Shown: positions 38,533-50,322 of the stretch, one piece after another
How positions within the stretch are numbered: the stretch's first letter is position 1
Layout: every line of letters begins with the position of its first letter
Notes under the pieces: generated by a model
The model's database searches: none
What the model was told of the DNA's origin: nothing
What the model saw: only the letters and a program-made list of their open reading frames with translations
Made by a program: the position numbers and the translations under genes
NCBI GenBank assembly: GCA_963844695.1
Contig: CAWJPL010000016.1
Span: 1-64,000, forward strand
From: RYN-230 sp963844695
Lineage (GTDB): Bacteria; Actinomycetota; Actinomycetes; Streptosporangiales; Streptosporangiaceae
Direction of reading: 5' to 3'
Length of the DNA: 64,000 nt

Positions 38533-39813
38533 ATGCCGGCGCCCGGAATGACCGCGGACCAAGACCCCGGGGACCTGCTGCGCGAACTGGCGCCGCAGGT
38601 CCTCGGCGCGCTGCTGCGCCGGTTCGGGCACTTCGACCTCTGCGAGGACGCGACCCAGGAGGCCCTGCTGGCCGCCGCCCTGCAGTGGCCCCGGGACGGG
38701 ACCCCGGACAACCCGCGGGGCTGGCTGATCACCGTGGCGGCCCGGCGGCTGATGGACGCCGCGCGCAGCGAGCAGTCCCGGCGCCGTCGGGAGGACCAGG
38801 TCGCGGTGGCGACCCCCCAGTCCGAGCTGCTCAGCCCGGCCGCCGACGCGGATCCGGGGCAGGACCGGGACGACTCGCTGGCGCTGCTGTTCGGCTGCTG
38901 TCACCCGGCGCTGTCCGCGCCCAGCCAGATCGCGCTGACCCTGCGCGCGGTCGGCGGGCTGAGCACCGCGCAGATCGCGGCGGCGTTCCTGGTCCCCGAG
39001 GCGACCATGGCCCAGCGGATCAGCCGGGCCAAGCAGGCCATCAAGGCCAGCGACGTGCCGCTCTCCGGGGCGGCCGGCGAGGCGGAGCGCGGCGACCGGC
39101 TCCGCGCGGTGCTGCATGTGCTGTACCTGATCTTCAACGAGGGGTACGCGGCAAGCCAGGGTGATCAGCTGACCCGCCCGGACCTGTCCGGTGAGGCCAT
39201 CCGGCTGGCCCGCTGGCTGCGCCGGCTGCTGCCCGACGATCCCGAGGTGGCCGGGCTGCTCGCGCTGATGCTGCTGACCGAGGCCCGGCGTCCCGCGCGC
39301 ACCAGCCCCGGCGGGGAACTGGTCCCCCTCGCCGAGCAGGATCGCGGCCGCTGGGACCAGGCCCTCGTCGCCGAAGGAGTGGCGCTGGTCACCGGGGCGC
39401 TGGCCGCCGGCGGGAGCGCCGTCGGGCCATACCAGCTGCAGGCCGCCATCGCCGCGGTGCACGACGAGGCGAAAGACGTGGACGCGACCGACTGGCCGCA
39501 GATCCTCGCCCTGTACGACCTGCTGGACCGGGTCGCGCCGAACCCGGTGAGCAGCCTGAGCCGGGTGGTCGCGGTAGCCCGGGTCCACGGCCCGGCCGCC
39601 GGGCTCGACGCGCTGGCTGAGCTGGAGTCCGACCGCCGGGTGGCGGGCTACCACCGGCTGCTCGCCACCCGCGGGCACCTGCTCGGCCTGGCCGGCCAGC
39701 ATGGCCCGGCCTCGTCGGCCTACCGGGAGGCGGCGCGGCGGGCCACCAGCGTCCCTGAGCGCCGGTACCTCAGCCGGATGGCCGCGCAGCAGGCCGCCCA
39801 GGCTGCGGGTTAG
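38533..39813 (+). CDS. ECF42-group RNA polymerase sigma factor with TPR-like C-terminal domain
   Basis: A 426-residue sigma factor with a long C-terminal extension. Region 2 is LGALLRRFGHFDLCEDATQE, then WLITVAARRLMDAARSEQSR; region 4 is LTLRAVGGLSTAQIAAAFLV and PEATMAQRISRAKQAIK. After a DUF6596-like segment (LYLIFNEGYAASQGDQLTRP) the tail is helical and repeat-like (DALAELESDRRVAGYHRLLA), as in the ECF42 group. No anti-sigma gene is nearby, which fits: control is thought to lie in the extension. Its stop overlaps that of the convergent trpEG by three bases. Confidence 0.88.
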   Translation: MPAPGMTADQDPGDLLRELAPQVLGALLRRFGHFDLCEDATQEALLAAALQWPRDGTPDNPRGWLITVAARRLMDAARSEQSRRRREDQVAVATPQSELLSPAADADPGQDRDDSLALLFGCCHPALSAPSQIALTLRAVGGLSTAQIAAAFLVPEATMAQRISRAKQAIKASDVPLSGAAGEAERGDRLRAVLHVLYLIFNEGYAASQGDQLTRPDLSGEAIRLARWLRRLLPDDPEVAGLLALMLLTEARRPARTSPGGELVPLAEQDRGRWDQALVAEGVALVTGALAAGGSAVGPYQLQAAIAAVHDEAKDVDATDWPQILALYDLLDRVAPNPVSSLSRVVAVARVHGPAAGLDALAELESDRRVAGYHRLLATRGHLLGLAGQHGPASSAYREAARRATSVPERRYLSRMAAQQAAQAAG

Positions 39814-42092
39814 CCGGGAACCCCAGCCGCCGCGCGGGTGGCCGCGCCGCCGGCTGCCTCGCGGCGGGCCTGGCAGAGCCGGAGCAGGTTGCCGATGACC
39901 TGATGGCCCGCGCGACCCGAGGCCGACAGGATCGACTCGGGATGGAACTGCACTCCCCACCGGGCCGCCTGCTCGTCCTCGATGGCCATGACCACGCCGT
40001 CCGGGGTGACGGCGGTGACCTCGAAGCCGCCCTTGACCTGCCCGGGGACCGCGTGCAGGGAGTGGTAGCGGCCCGCGGTGAACTCGTCCGGAAGCCCGGC
40101 GAGCAGTCCCGCCCCACCTGGTCCGGTCCGCCGGACCTGGCCCGGCTTGCCGTGCGCGGGCTCGGCGAGCAGGCCCAGCTCTCCCCCGGCGTGCTCCACC
40201 ATGGCCTGCAGCCCGAGGCAGACACCGAACGCGGGGAGTCCCCGCGCGTCAAGCTCGCTGAGCAGGGCGTCGCAGCCGAAGTCGCTGGGCTGCCCCGGGC
40301 CAGGTGACAGCACCACCAGATCAGGCTGGTAGTCATCGAGCATGGACGGCGGGAAACCGGCCCGCAGCGTGACCACCTCGGCGCCTTCCTGGCGGAAATA
40401 GCTGGCCAGCGTGTGCACGAACGAGTCCTGGTGGTCCACCAGCAGGACCCGCAGGCCCTGGCCGGGCCCGGTCAGGGCCTGCTCAGCCTGCTGGTCGCCG
40501 GGCCGGCCCGGCTCCGCCGGCGCCGTGTCCCCGGCCCGGACCGCCGCCTGGGCCTGGGCGAGCGTCTCCAGCAGCGCCCGCGACTTCAGCTCGGTCTCCC
40601 GCTCCTCCGCCTCCGGGTCGCACTCGAACAGCAGGGTCGCGCCCGCCCGGACCGCCGCCACGCCGTCACGGATGTGGGCGGTGCGCAGGGTGAGCCCGGT
40701 GTTCATGCTGCCGTCGAAGCCGATCACCCCCACCGCGCCGCCGTACCAGCAGCGCGGGGCGTCTTCGTGGTCCTCGATGAACTGCATGGCCCAGGTCTTG
40801 GGCGCCCCGGTCACGGTGACCGCCCACATGTGCGACAAGAACGCGTCCAGCGCGTCCAGCCCGGGCCGCAGCCGCCCCTCGATGTGGTCCACGGTATGGA
40901 TCAGGCGGCTGTACATCTCGATCTGGCGGCGGCCGATCACCCTGACGCTGCCGGGCACGGACACCCGCGACTTGTCGTTGCGGTCCACGTCGGTGCACAT
41001 GGTCAGCTCGGACTCTTCCTTGGCCGAGTTGAGCAGGGTGCGGATGTTCTCGGCGTCGCCCAGGGGGTCGGCGCCACGCCGGATCGTGCCGGAGATCGGG
41101 CACGTCTCGACCCGGTCCCCGCTGACCCGCACATACATCTCCGGCGAGGCGCCGACCAGGCTCTCCCCTTCCCCCAGGTTGAAGAAGAACTCATACGGCG
41201 CGGGATTTACCCGCCGGAGGGTCTCGTAGAAGGCGGCCGGGGAGTCGCACTCGCCACGGAACACGTGGCTGGGCACCACCTCGAACAGGTCACCGCGCGC
41301 GAAGCGCTCCTTGGCCTGGGCCACCACCTGCGCGAACGCGCCCGGCTGCGGCTTGGCCCGGAAATTCTTTTCCGCAACGAAACCCGGCGCCGGGCTGGTC
41401 ACCCGGACCGGGGACGGAGCCGTCTGGCGGGGCAGCCCCTCGGTGCTGACCCCCCCGGCCGAGAACTCGTAGCGGTAGACCATCGCCGACTCACGCTTGC
41501 GGTCCAGCGCGTACAACTCGTCCGGGAGGTGCAGGACCAGGTCCCGCTGGGCCGCGGGCCGGTCCCGGCGGAACCGGACCGGCTCGAACTGGAAGGCCAG
41601 GTCGTAGCCGAACGCCCCGTACAGGCCAAGATGGGGATCGTCGCCAGCGAACGCGGCGACCACCTCACGCAGCGCCGTGAACACGGTCGGGCGGCGGCTC
41701 CGGTCCTCCTCGGCGACCAGCCCGGCGGGTTCGGGGACGACCACCTCGATCTCCCGGGCGTCCCGGGCCGCGGCGCCCGGGACCGGCTGGCCCGCCCGGC
41801 GCAGCGCGTCGCCGAGCACCGGGAGAAGCACCTCACCGCGGGCGTTCAGGGCCCGGACCGAGATCCGGCGGCCCCGGGCCACGATCTCCGCGCACGGGTC
41901 CACGTAGGCCAGGTGCCAGCGGCTGTACCGGCCCGGGTACTCCATGCCCGAACTCAGCACCCCGCCGCGCCGCTGGTCGACGCTGCCGGTCAGGCCGGCG
42001 AGGACGTCCGGGTCGAACGGCTCGGCGGTGCGGGTGACGTGGACGCCGCCCGCGGTGACGAATTCAGTCCGCTGGGCTCGCTGCGGATCCAC
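39810..42092 (-). CDS. trpEG: Anthranilate synthase, TrpE-TrpG fusion
   Basis: A 760-residue fused enzyme converting chorismate and glutamine to anthranilate. The TrpE part shows YGAFGYDLAFQFEPVRFRRD, FARGDLFEVVPSHVFRGECD, ETCPISGTIRRGADPLGDAE, then ESELTMCTDVDRNDKSRV and MWAVTVTGAPKTWAMQFIED. The TrpG part shows VLLVDHQDSFVHTLASYFRQ, LVVLSPGPGQPSDFG, the nucleophile in AFGVCLGLQAMVEHAGGELG and the His-Glu of WGVQFHPESILS. I choose GTG 42092; the open frame upstream covers the attenuator and is not conserved. Control by attenuation is indicated by a Trp-Trp leader peptide and hairpin upstream. Fused forms occur in alphaproteobacteria and actinomycetes. Confidence 0.9.
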   Translation of the reverse strand: MDPQRAQRTEFVTAGGVHVTRTAEPFDPDVLAGLTGSVDQRRGGVLSSGMEYPGRYSRWHLAYVDPCAEIVARGRRISVRALNARGEVLLPVLGDALRRAGQPVPGAAARDAREIEVVVPEPAGLVAEEDRSRRPTVFTALREVVAAFAGDDPHLGLYGAFGYDLAFQFEPVRFRRDRPAAQRDLVLHLPDELYALDRKRESAMVYRYEFSAGGVSTEGLPRQTAPSPVRVTSPAPGFVAEKNFRAKPQPGAFAQVVAQAKERFARGDLFEVVPSHVFRGECDSPAAFYETLRRVNPAPYEFFFNLGEGESLVGASPEMYVRVSGDRVETCPISGTIRRGADPLGDAENIRTLLNSAKEESELTMCTDVDRNDKSRVSVPGSVRVIGRRQIEMYSRLIHTVDHIEGRLRPGLDALDAFLSHMWAVTVTGAPKTWAMQFIEDHEDAPRCWYGGAVGVIGFDGSMNTGLTLRTAHIRDGVAAVRAGATLLFECDPEAEERETELKSRALLETLAQAQAAVRAGDTAPAEPGRPGDQQAEQALTGPGQGLRVLLVDHQDSFVHTLASYFRQEGAEVVTLRAGFPPSMLDDYQPDLVVLSPGPGQPSDFGCDALLSELDARGLPAFGVCLGLQAMVEHAGGELGLLAEPAHGKPGQVRRTGPGGAGLLAGLPDEFTAGRYHSLHAVPGQVKGGFEVTAVTPDGVVMAIEDEQAARWGVQFHPESILSASGRAGHQVIGNLLRLCQARREAAGGAATRAAAGVPG

Positions 42093-42143
42093 CTGGGTCG
42101 CCTGCTTTCTCGTGGGTCTTCGGCCGGCACCAGGCGAACGCAC

Positions 42144-42174
42144 GAAGCGACCGCCGTTACCGGACGGTCGCTTC
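42144..42174 (-). terminator. Attenuator hairpin of trpEG leader
   Basis: Arms 42144-42153 and 42165-42174 (GAAGCGACCG and CGGTCGCTTC) pair perfectly around an 11-base loop. It lies 32 bases after the leader-peptide stop and 52 bases before the trpEG start. There is no T-run, as is usual in high-GC actinomycetes. The competing anti-terminator pairing was not resolved by eye. Confidence 0.65.
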
Positions 42175-42205
42175 TGGGTCTCTGAACGCGCGAACCAGCA
42201 ACCGC

Positions 42206-44440
<2,235 letters not shown>

Positions 44441-44477
44441 GAGTCATTCTTACGCGGCGCGGGTGGGTATGCGGTAA

Positions 44478-45392
44478 TCAGTCCCCCTCGAGCGCCGCGG
44501 CGCCCATCTGGGCCAGCGCGCGGTCCCGGCCGCCCGCGGTCTCGGCGGCCACGATCGACGAGCGGCTGAGCATGGCGATGCCGGCCACCGCGACCGCGCC
44601 GCCAGCCAGCTGCACGCCGAGCTGCCAGGCGGAAGAGGCGAGCTTCTCGTCGAACACCGTGGCCGCGATGACCACGGCGACGATCGGCGCCAGGGTGTCC
44701 AGCACCGGCAGGCTGAGGGACAGCGCCCCGGAGCTGTAGGCGCTCTGCCCGAGCAGGGCGCCGAGGATCCCGCACAGCAGCAGCGCCCACGGTTCCCAGG
44801 TCAGCAGGACCCCCACTCCGCGGACGGCCACCACGTCCACGGTGGCCTTGGTCAGCGCGGCCAGCACCCCGTAGACCGATCCCGCGGCCAGGGCCAGCCA
44901 GATGACCCGGGCCTTCCCGGTGACCCGCAGCCCGGCCAGCGCCGTCACCGCGCTGAGCGCCCCGGCCGCCACGAACACCGGGGCCCAGGCGGTCAGGCCC
45001 GGTGCCTTGATCCCGCCGGTGGGCGGGGCCACCGCCAGGAAGATCACGATCCCGCCCGCCACGGTGACCGCGCCGATCCCGTCCCCCAGGGTGAGCCGGC
45101 GGCCCTGCAGGCGGGCGATGAGCGGCAGCGCGAACAGCACGTCCAGCGAGGCCAGCGGCTGAACCAGGGCCAGCGGCCCGAACGCCAGGGCCAGGGCCAG
45201 GATGAGGAACGACAGCGCGTCCAGGCCGATGCCGGCCAGCCAGCGGGGCCGCCGCGCCAGGTCCAGCAGCAGCCGGGGGTGCATGGCCTCGTCCGCCCCG
45301 GTCGCCCGGGCCACGGTCTGCTGGACGAGGGCGGCCACGGCGAAGCAGAACGCCGCCAGCAAGGCGGCGACCACCGCGATCACCGTTGTCAC
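44478..45392 (-). CDS. DMT-superfamily membrane transporter
   Basis: A 304-residue protein with about nine to ten hydrophobic helices in the EamA/NIPA-like pattern: AALLAAFCFAVAALVQQTVA at the start, FGPLALVQPLASLDVLFALP, then a second half with SVYGVLAALTKATVDVVAVR, SAYSSGALSLSLPVLDTLAP and VVIAATVFDEKLASSAWQL. The last motif, with an acidic residue between helices, is typical. It starts just upstream of ftsH (38-base gap) and may be read with it. The substrate is unknown. Confidence 0.8.
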   Translation of the reverse strand: MTTVIAVVAALLAAFCFAVAALVQQTVARATGADEAMHPRLLLDLARRPRWLAGIGLDALSFLILALALAFGPLALVQPLASLDVLFALPLIARLQGRRLTLGDGIGAVTVAGGIVIFLAVAPPTGGIKAPGLTAWAPVFVAAGALSAVTALAGLRVTGKARVIWLALAAGSVYGVLAALTKATVDVVAVRGVGVLLTWEPWALLLCGILGALLGQSAYSSGALSLSLPVLDTLAPIVAVVIAATVFDEKLASSAWQLGVQLAGGAVAVAGIAMLSRSSIVAAETAGGRDRALAQMGAAALEGD

Positions 45393-45510
45393 CAGGCGTC
45401 CCCCATTCAGCTGGCCTGCCAGGCTTAGGACGAAGCCGAGCGCAGCGACTCATCGCTCCGCAGCTTGCCTCCCCGTGTGGGCGGGCAAGGCCCTGAGCGC
45501 CCCGCTGCGC

Positions 45511-46581
45511 TCAGAAGTCCACCCAGGTCCCGGCCCCGGCCCGGGCCGCGTTCCGGTACACCCCCTGGGCCGCCGCCAGGTCCTCGGCCGCCAGTCCCAG
45601 CGACTCGAACACGGTGATCTCCCGGTCGCTGGCCCGGCCAGGTGCCGTCCCGGACAGCAATTCCCCGATTTCTGCCCGGATATGCACAGGTGGGACGGCC
45701 TGCTCCGCGACGGCCAGCCGTACGTCACCCGATTCTGCCAGCGCTGATTCCCGGCTGTCGGCGAACACGGCGGCGGCGGCCATGGTGGCGGAGTCGAGTT
45801 CCCGGTGCTGCGGCAGGCACGCGCCCACCGCGTTAATGTGCGTACCCTCCGCCAGCCAGGCGCGCTCCAGCACGGGGGTGGCCGACGAGGTGGCGGTCAC
45901 CACGAGGCCGGCGCCGGCCACGGCCTCGGCCGCCGAGCCGCAGGCCGTCACGGGTACCCCGGCCGCGGCGGTGAGCTCTCCCGCCATCCGGGCCGCGCGG
46001 CCCGGGGTACGGCCCGCGATCCGGATCCCGGCCAGCGGACGGCCCCGGGCCGCGTAGTCCTGGGCCAGGGCGATCGCGTGGGCGCGGGCCTGCACTCCGG
46101 TGCCGATGACGGCCAGCTCGCTGGCGTCCGCCCGGGCCAGCAGCCGGGTGGCGACCACGGAGGCCGCCGCGGTGCGGATCTCGGTCAGCGCGGACGCGTT
46201 GATCACCGCCTGCGGCTCCCCGGTGTCCGGGCTGGACAGCAGGACGACCCCCTGGTGAGCGTCCTTGCCGAGGGCCGGGTTGCCGGGGAAGATGCAGATC
46301 GCCTTGAGGCTGTACGCCGCGTCCTGGCCGGATCGCATCGGGCCGGACTGGACTGGGCCGGACGGGATCGGGCCGGACCGGATCGACGGCATCAGCGCCA
46401 TCAGCCCCGGCGCCGGCGACCCTTCCGGCGCAGGCGGCGAGATCACGGTCCGCAGCGGCTGGTAGACCTCGCCGCGGGCCAGGGCGGCCAGCGCGCCGGC
46501 GACCAGGTCGGCGCACTCCCCGTAGGGCAGCAGCTCGCGCACGTCACGGGCGCTGAGGACCAGGAGCTTCAGGTCGGGCAC
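45511..46581 (-). CDS. Ornithine cyclodeaminase / mu-crystallin family protein
   Basis: A 356-residue NAD(P)-dependent imine-reductase-fold protein. It shows the N-terminal LLVLSARDVRELLPYGECAD, the substrate Lys region SLKAICIFPGNPALGKDAHQ, then AVINASALTEIRTAAASVVA and the Rossmann loop LAVIGTGVQARAHAIALAQD. Family members are ornithine cyclodeaminase, alanine dehydrogenase, ketimine reductase and siderophore or amino-acid biosynthetic enzymes, which cannot be told apart here. A small Pro/Gly/Ser-Met insertion near residues 65-85 (repeated GPIPSGPVQSGPMRSG) is unusual. It ends 10 bases before the MHYT gene's frame begins, on the same strand. Confidence 0.85.
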   Translation of the reverse strand: MPDLKLLVLSARDVRELLPYGECADLVAGALAALARGEVYQPLRTVISPPAPEGSPAPGLMALMPSIRSGPIPSGPVQSGPMRSGQDAAYSLKAICIFPGNPALGKDAHQGVVLLSSPDTGEPQAVINASALTEIRTAAASVVATRLLARADASELAVIGTGVQARAHAIALAQDYAARGRPLAGIRIAGRTPGRAARMAGELTAAAGVPVTACGSAAEAVAGAGLVVTATSSATPVLERAWLAEGTHINAVGACLPQHRELDSATMAAAAVFADSRESALAESGDVRLAVAEQAVPPVHIRAEIGELLSGTAPGRASDREITVFESLGLAAEDLAAAQGVYRNAARAGAGTWVDF

Positions 46582-46590
46582 GCCTGCAGA

Positions 46591-47466
46591 CTAGTGGCCG
46601 GGCCGGAACCAGCGCCCGGCAGCGTCGTCGCCGGGGCCTTCGGCCGGGGGGCCGGTCCGGTGGGCTCCCGCGGGCGGGGCCGCCAGCCGGGCGGCCAGGC
46701 TGGCCATCAGGGCCGTGTCCTCCTGCATCTCCGCCTCGGTCGGCGACAGCGAGATGATCACGGTGAGGGCGAACGCGAGCAGGCTGATCCCGACGATCAG
46801 CGGGATCAGGAAGGCCTGCGCGCTCACCCCGCCCGGCATCGAAGCCAGCATCCCGGGGCTCCTGCTGCCGTAGACGTGCATAGCCGCGATGCCGGTGTAA
46901 TGCATCCCGCTCACCGCCACGCCCATGATCAGCGACGCCACCAGAGTCGACCACACGGCGGCCAGCCGGAGCGCGGCCCAGAGCGCGGCGGTCCCGGCCA
47001 CCACCGCGATGACCACCGAGACCACGACCAGGGCGCCGCTGTAGCGGACCGTGTCCGGCATCTTCATCGCGGCCATCCCGATGTAGTGCATGCTGGCCAC
47101 GCCGAACCCGATGATCACCCCGCCGAGCAGCAGCGTCCACCAGGCTGAGCTGCCCAGGCCGACGATGAACAGCCCGGCGCCCACCACGACCACCGCGATG
47201 AGCATGGACACCGCCGTGACCGGCACGCTGTAGGTGATGGTCTGGCCGGGAATGGTGAACCCGAGCATGGCCACGAAATGCATGACCCAGATACCGGTGG
47301 TCGCGATCGACACCGTGGCCAGCAGCAGCCACCGGACGCGCGGCGCGCCCTGCGAGGCCCGGGCCCGGGTGGTACAGCGCAGTCCGAGGAAACAGCCCAG
47401 GCTGGACATCACGAAGCCGAGCACCGGCGTCACCGGGCCGTAGGTGAAGTTGTTGACGTGCACCAC
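46591..47466 (-). CDS. MHYT-domain membrane sensor
   Basis: A 291-residue protein made almost entirely of an MHYT domain, seven helices thought to bind copper and to sense O2, CO or NO. The repeated signatures are GIWVMHFVAMLG, ASMHYIGMAAMKM and SGMHYTGIAAMHVYG. There is no GGDEF or EAL output domain; the C-terminal tail (about 50 residues, Pro/Gly-rich) is disordered. I take GTG 47466 because GGGGAGGGG lies about ten bases before it; the frame is open to 47490. The upstream 120 bases are AT-rich and presumably carry its promoter. Confidence 0.85.
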   Translation of the reverse strand: MVHVNNFTYGPVTPVLGFVMSSLGCFLGLRCTTRARASQGAPRVRWLLLATVSIATTGIWVMHFVAMLGFTIPGQTITYSVPVTAVSMLIAVVVVGAGLFIVGLGSSAWWTLLLGGVIIGFGVASMHYIGMAAMKMPDTVRYSGALVVVSVVIAVVAGTAALWAALRLAAVWSTLVASLIMGVAVSGMHYTGIAAMHVYGSRSPGMLASMPGGVSAQAFLIPLIVGISLLAFALTVIISLSPTEAEMQEDTALMASLAARLAAPPAGAHRTGPPAEGPGDDAAGRWFRPGH

Positions 47467-47661
47467 TGTGTCTGGCCCCTCCCCCTGCACCAGAGCTGAC
47501 TAAGGAGGCATACAGCCATTCACCCTGCCATAGCCGCGCACTCTTAGTAACGCAATAATCCCTATTAGTCACGAACACTGAACGTGATTCATGTCATACG
47601 AATCGTCACTTAGTAGATTCGGAGGCCAGGACGCGGCTGGGCCGCCCCGGGACCGGGACGG

Positions 47662-48819
47662 CTAGAGGCGGTACACGCGGCGGGCGTTGCCCGCGCCGAC
47701 CATCTCCGCGACCCGCAGCGCGTCGGCCTGGCTCCAGTCGCCGTCGGCCACCCATTCCCCGAGCACCCGCGCGGTGGCCCGGCGCCACAGCAACGCGCCC
47801 AGGTAGTGCAGCTCCGCCGGTCCCCAGGCGTCGGAGGAGAACAGCAGCTTGCCGAACGGGGCCAGCTCCAGCGACTCGGCGACCACGGCCGCCGCCCGGG
47901 CGCCCGTGTAGTTGATGGCCAGCCCGACATCCAGGTAGACGTGCGGGTACGCCTGGGCCAGGTAGCCGGCCCCGCGGTGGTACGGGTAGCAGTGCAGCAG
48001 CATGACCGGCACCCCGGCGGGCTCGGTGCGCTGCAGGAAGCCGCGCAGCAGCAGTGGGTCGCAGCGGCGCAGGTCGGCGTCCGGGTCGCCGAACCCGGTG
48101 TGCAGCTGGAGGGGCAGCCGCAGGTCCAGCCCGGCCCACAGCAGGTGGCGCAGCAGCACCGGGTCCTGCACCCGGACCCGGCCGGTCGCCTCGATCTGAC
48201 GCAGCCAGCGGCCCGCGGCCGCGGTCACCTCGCCGGCGGCGGGCGGCTCCGGGTCGAAGTCCAGGCCGTAGCGGTAGCCGACGATGCTCTTCAGGCCAGC
48301 GGCCGCGGCGGCCTGGCGGGCCAGGACCTCCGCGAAGCGGTCCGCGAACCCGGCCGCGCTGCCGTCGCCCGCCAGCACGGCCTGCTCGGCCACGGACTCC
48401 AGGCGGACGACCTCGCCGGCCGGGACGCCAGCCGCCTCGGCCATCCCGGCCACGTCCAGCAGGCCCGGCCGCACGTAGCCGGTGTCGAGCAGGAAATGCC
48501 CGGTCCCGCTGGCCCGCAGCAGCCGCCGGGTGACCTCGGCCGGGCCCAGCCCGGCCCGCCGGGCCAGGTAGTCGCCGGGCGACGCGAACGGCTCGAGGTC
48601 CAGGACCGGCGCGCACCAGCGGCGGACCGCCACGCCCAGCTGGGAGTCGAACTGGGTCAGCCCCGGCGGCAGCGGCCGGTCTGACTCGGTGAGCAGCGCC
48701 TCGAACTCCGCCGGGCCTGTCTCGGCTTCCAGTGCCGGGTGCACGTGATGGTCGACCAGGGCGAGCGCGCCGATCCCGGCCTCCAGCAGGTCCGGCCCGG
48801 CGAGGTCGGGGTCAGCCAC
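47662..48819 (-). CDS. Amidohydrolase-2 family protein, FluG N-terminal-like
   Basis: A 385-residue metal-dependent hydrolase of the amidohydrolase_2 group: ALVDHHVHPALEA near the N-terminus (HxH), LPLQLHTGFGDPDADLRRCD in the middle, VPVMLLHCYPYHRGAGYLAQ, YLDVGLAINYTG and the late metal Asp in LLFSSDAWGPAELHYLG. It starts six bases after the stop of a glutamine-synthetase-like gene in the same operon. In fungal FluG and some bacterial proteins these two domains are one polypeptide, so here they are probably partners: one making, the other cleaving, a gamma-glutamyl amide or related compound. The substrate is unproven. Confidence 0.85.
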   Translation of the reverse strand: MADPDLAGPDLLEAGIGALALVDHHVHPALEAETGPAEFEALLTESDRPLPPGLTQFDSQLGVAVRRWCAPVLDLEPFASPGDYLARRAGLGPAEVTRRLLRASGTGHFLLDTGYVRPGLLDVAGMAEAAGVPAGEVVRLESVAEQAVLAGDGSAAGFADRFAEVLARQAAAAAGLKSIVGYRYGLDFDPEPPAAGEVTAAAGRWLRQIEATGRVRVQDPVLLRHLLWAGLDLRLPLQLHTGFGDPDADLRRCDPLLLRGFLQRTEPAGVPVMLLHCYPYHRGAGYLAQAYPHVYLDVGLAINYTGARAAAVVAESLELAPFGKLLFSSDAWGPAELHYLGALLWRRATARVLGEWVADGDWSQADALRVAEMVGAGNARRVYRL

Positions 48820-48825
48820 CGCCGC

Positions 48826-50253
48826 TCAGATCTTCGTGAAGTGCTCGAAGCACTCCCAGGCCACGCTGGCGTCGGCGAACGCGGCGGCCTCGGAGCGCTT
48901 CACCGCCAGGTACGCGGTGCGGCGCAGCGGTCCCATCGCCTCCATCAGCAACTCGTCCGCGGCCAGCGCGTTCAGCGCCGAGTCCAGCGAGTCCGGCAGC
49001 CGGTGCGCGCCCGCGGCCTGCAGCTCAGCCTGGCTGAGGGTGGCCGGGTCCACGTTCACGGCCTCGCCGGGCTCGAGCTTGCGCCGGATTCCGTCCAGCC
49101 CCGCGTGGATCACGGCGCCCAGGGCCAGGTACGGGTTGGCACTGGAGTCCGACGGCTTGAGCTCCAGGTTCACCGAGCCACCCGGGTCGCCGAGCATCGG
49201 CGAGCAGATGCGCACCGCGGCCTCGCGGTTGTCCATGCCCCAGACCGTGTAGGCGCTGGCCCACATCTGGGGGGCCAGGCGGCGGTAGGAGTTGACGCTG
49301 GCACAGGTCAGCGCCACCAGGGCGGGCAGGTGGGCGAGCAGGCCGGCGATGAAGTGATAGCCGGTGGCGGACAGCAGGTACCGGTCTTCCGGGTCGTAGA
49401 ACACCGGGTGCTCCCCCGGCTGGCCGTCCGGCCCGATGTCAGTCAGCGACACGTGCAGGTGGGTGCCGTTGCCGGCCTGGTCAGGCACGGGCTTGGGGGC
49501 CAGGCTGGCCCACAGCCCGCGGCGGAACGCGACCCCGCGAACGGTCTCCCGGTACAGGACGTGGTTGTCGGCCGCGCGGAGCGCGGGAGCGTGCCGGATC
49601 GTCATCTCCTGCTGCCCATGGCCGAGTTCCGGGTAGTAGCTCTCGACCTGCAGGCCCTGCTCCTGCAGGGCGGCCAGCAGGTCGATGGTGAAGTCGTGGG
49701 CCAGCGCGAACCCGGTCGAGGAGTAGCAGAGGCTGTCGTCTACCGGGACGAGCCGGTCCGGGCCCCCGGCCGGGTCGGGTTCCCGGCGGCCCAGGGTGAA
49801 CTCGGGCTCGAACGAGGCCTGCACCGCGTAGCCCTCGGTGGCCAGTTCCGCGATGGCCTGCTTGAGGAAGGTGCGCGCGCAGCCGTCCCAGGGCTCACCG
49901 CCGGGCTGGACCAGGTCGGCCAGCATCGCCCCGGCCCCGGGCGCGTACGGGAGGGTCACGTAGGTGGACGGGTCGGGCATGATGCGGACCTCCCCGACCG
50001 GGCCCATCCCGTCCACCGGCTGCAGGGAATCCAGCATGGACATGGCCATCATCGCGACCGTGTGCCCGATCCCGGTCCGCAGCCGGGCGGGCAGCAGGCC
50101 CGCCGACGCGGCCTTGCCGCGGATGATCCCGCCATGATCGGCGTACAGGAATCGGACGAGGGAAACCTGGTCGGAGTGGGCGCGCTCGACGACCGCGGTG
50201 ACCGCGTCGTCGTCCGCCACGCCCGCCGCCTCTGCTGGCCCGTAGTCGCTCAT
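48826..50253 (-). CDS. Glutamine synthetase-like gamma-glutamyl ligase
   Basis: A 475-residue GS-superfamily enzyme (GlnA3/GlnA4/FluG group). The N-terminal beta-grasp has SLVRFLYADHGGIIRGKAAS. The catalytic part has QASFEPEFTLGRREPD, YYPELGHGQQEMTIRH, then GNGTHLHVSLTD (the ATP/metal His) and VWGMDNREAAVRICSPML with NLELKPSDSSANPYLALGAV. The adenylylation Tyr loop of true GlnA is absent, and the sequence departs from housekeeping GS. It is therefore likely to ligate glutamate to an amine such as a polyamine or an aromatic amine. ATG 50253 is chosen because upstream frame sequence lies in the promoter region of the divergent operon. Confidence 0.85.
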   Translation of the reverse strand: MSDYGPAEAAGVADDDAVTAVVERAHSDQVSLVRFLYADHGGIIRGKAASAGLLPARLRTGIGHTVAMMAMSMLDSLQPVDGMGPVGEVRIMPDPSTYVTLPYAPGAGAMLADLVQPGGEPWDGCARTFLKQAIAELATEGYAVQASFEPEFTLGRREPDPAGGPDRLVPVDDSLCYSSTGFALAHDFTIDLLAALQEQGLQVESYYPELGHGQQEMTIRHAPALRAADNHVLYRETVRGVAFRRGLWASLAPKPVPDQAGNGTHLHVSLTDIGPDGQPGEHPVFYDPEDRYLLSATGYHFIAGLLAHLPALVALTCASVNSYRRLAPQMWASAYTVWGMDNREAAVRICSPMLGDPGGSVNLELKPSDSSANPYLALGAVIHAGLDGIRRKLEPGEAVNVDPATLSQAELQAAGAHRLPDSLDSALNALAADELLMEAMGPLRRTAYLAVKRSEAAAFADASVAWECFEHFTKI

Positions 50254-50322
50254 GGGACAGAGGTAGCATGCGCGGCCATCTTCGTACAGCTCAACGCGCG
50301 AGCTGGCCCCGCCAGCGGCGCG

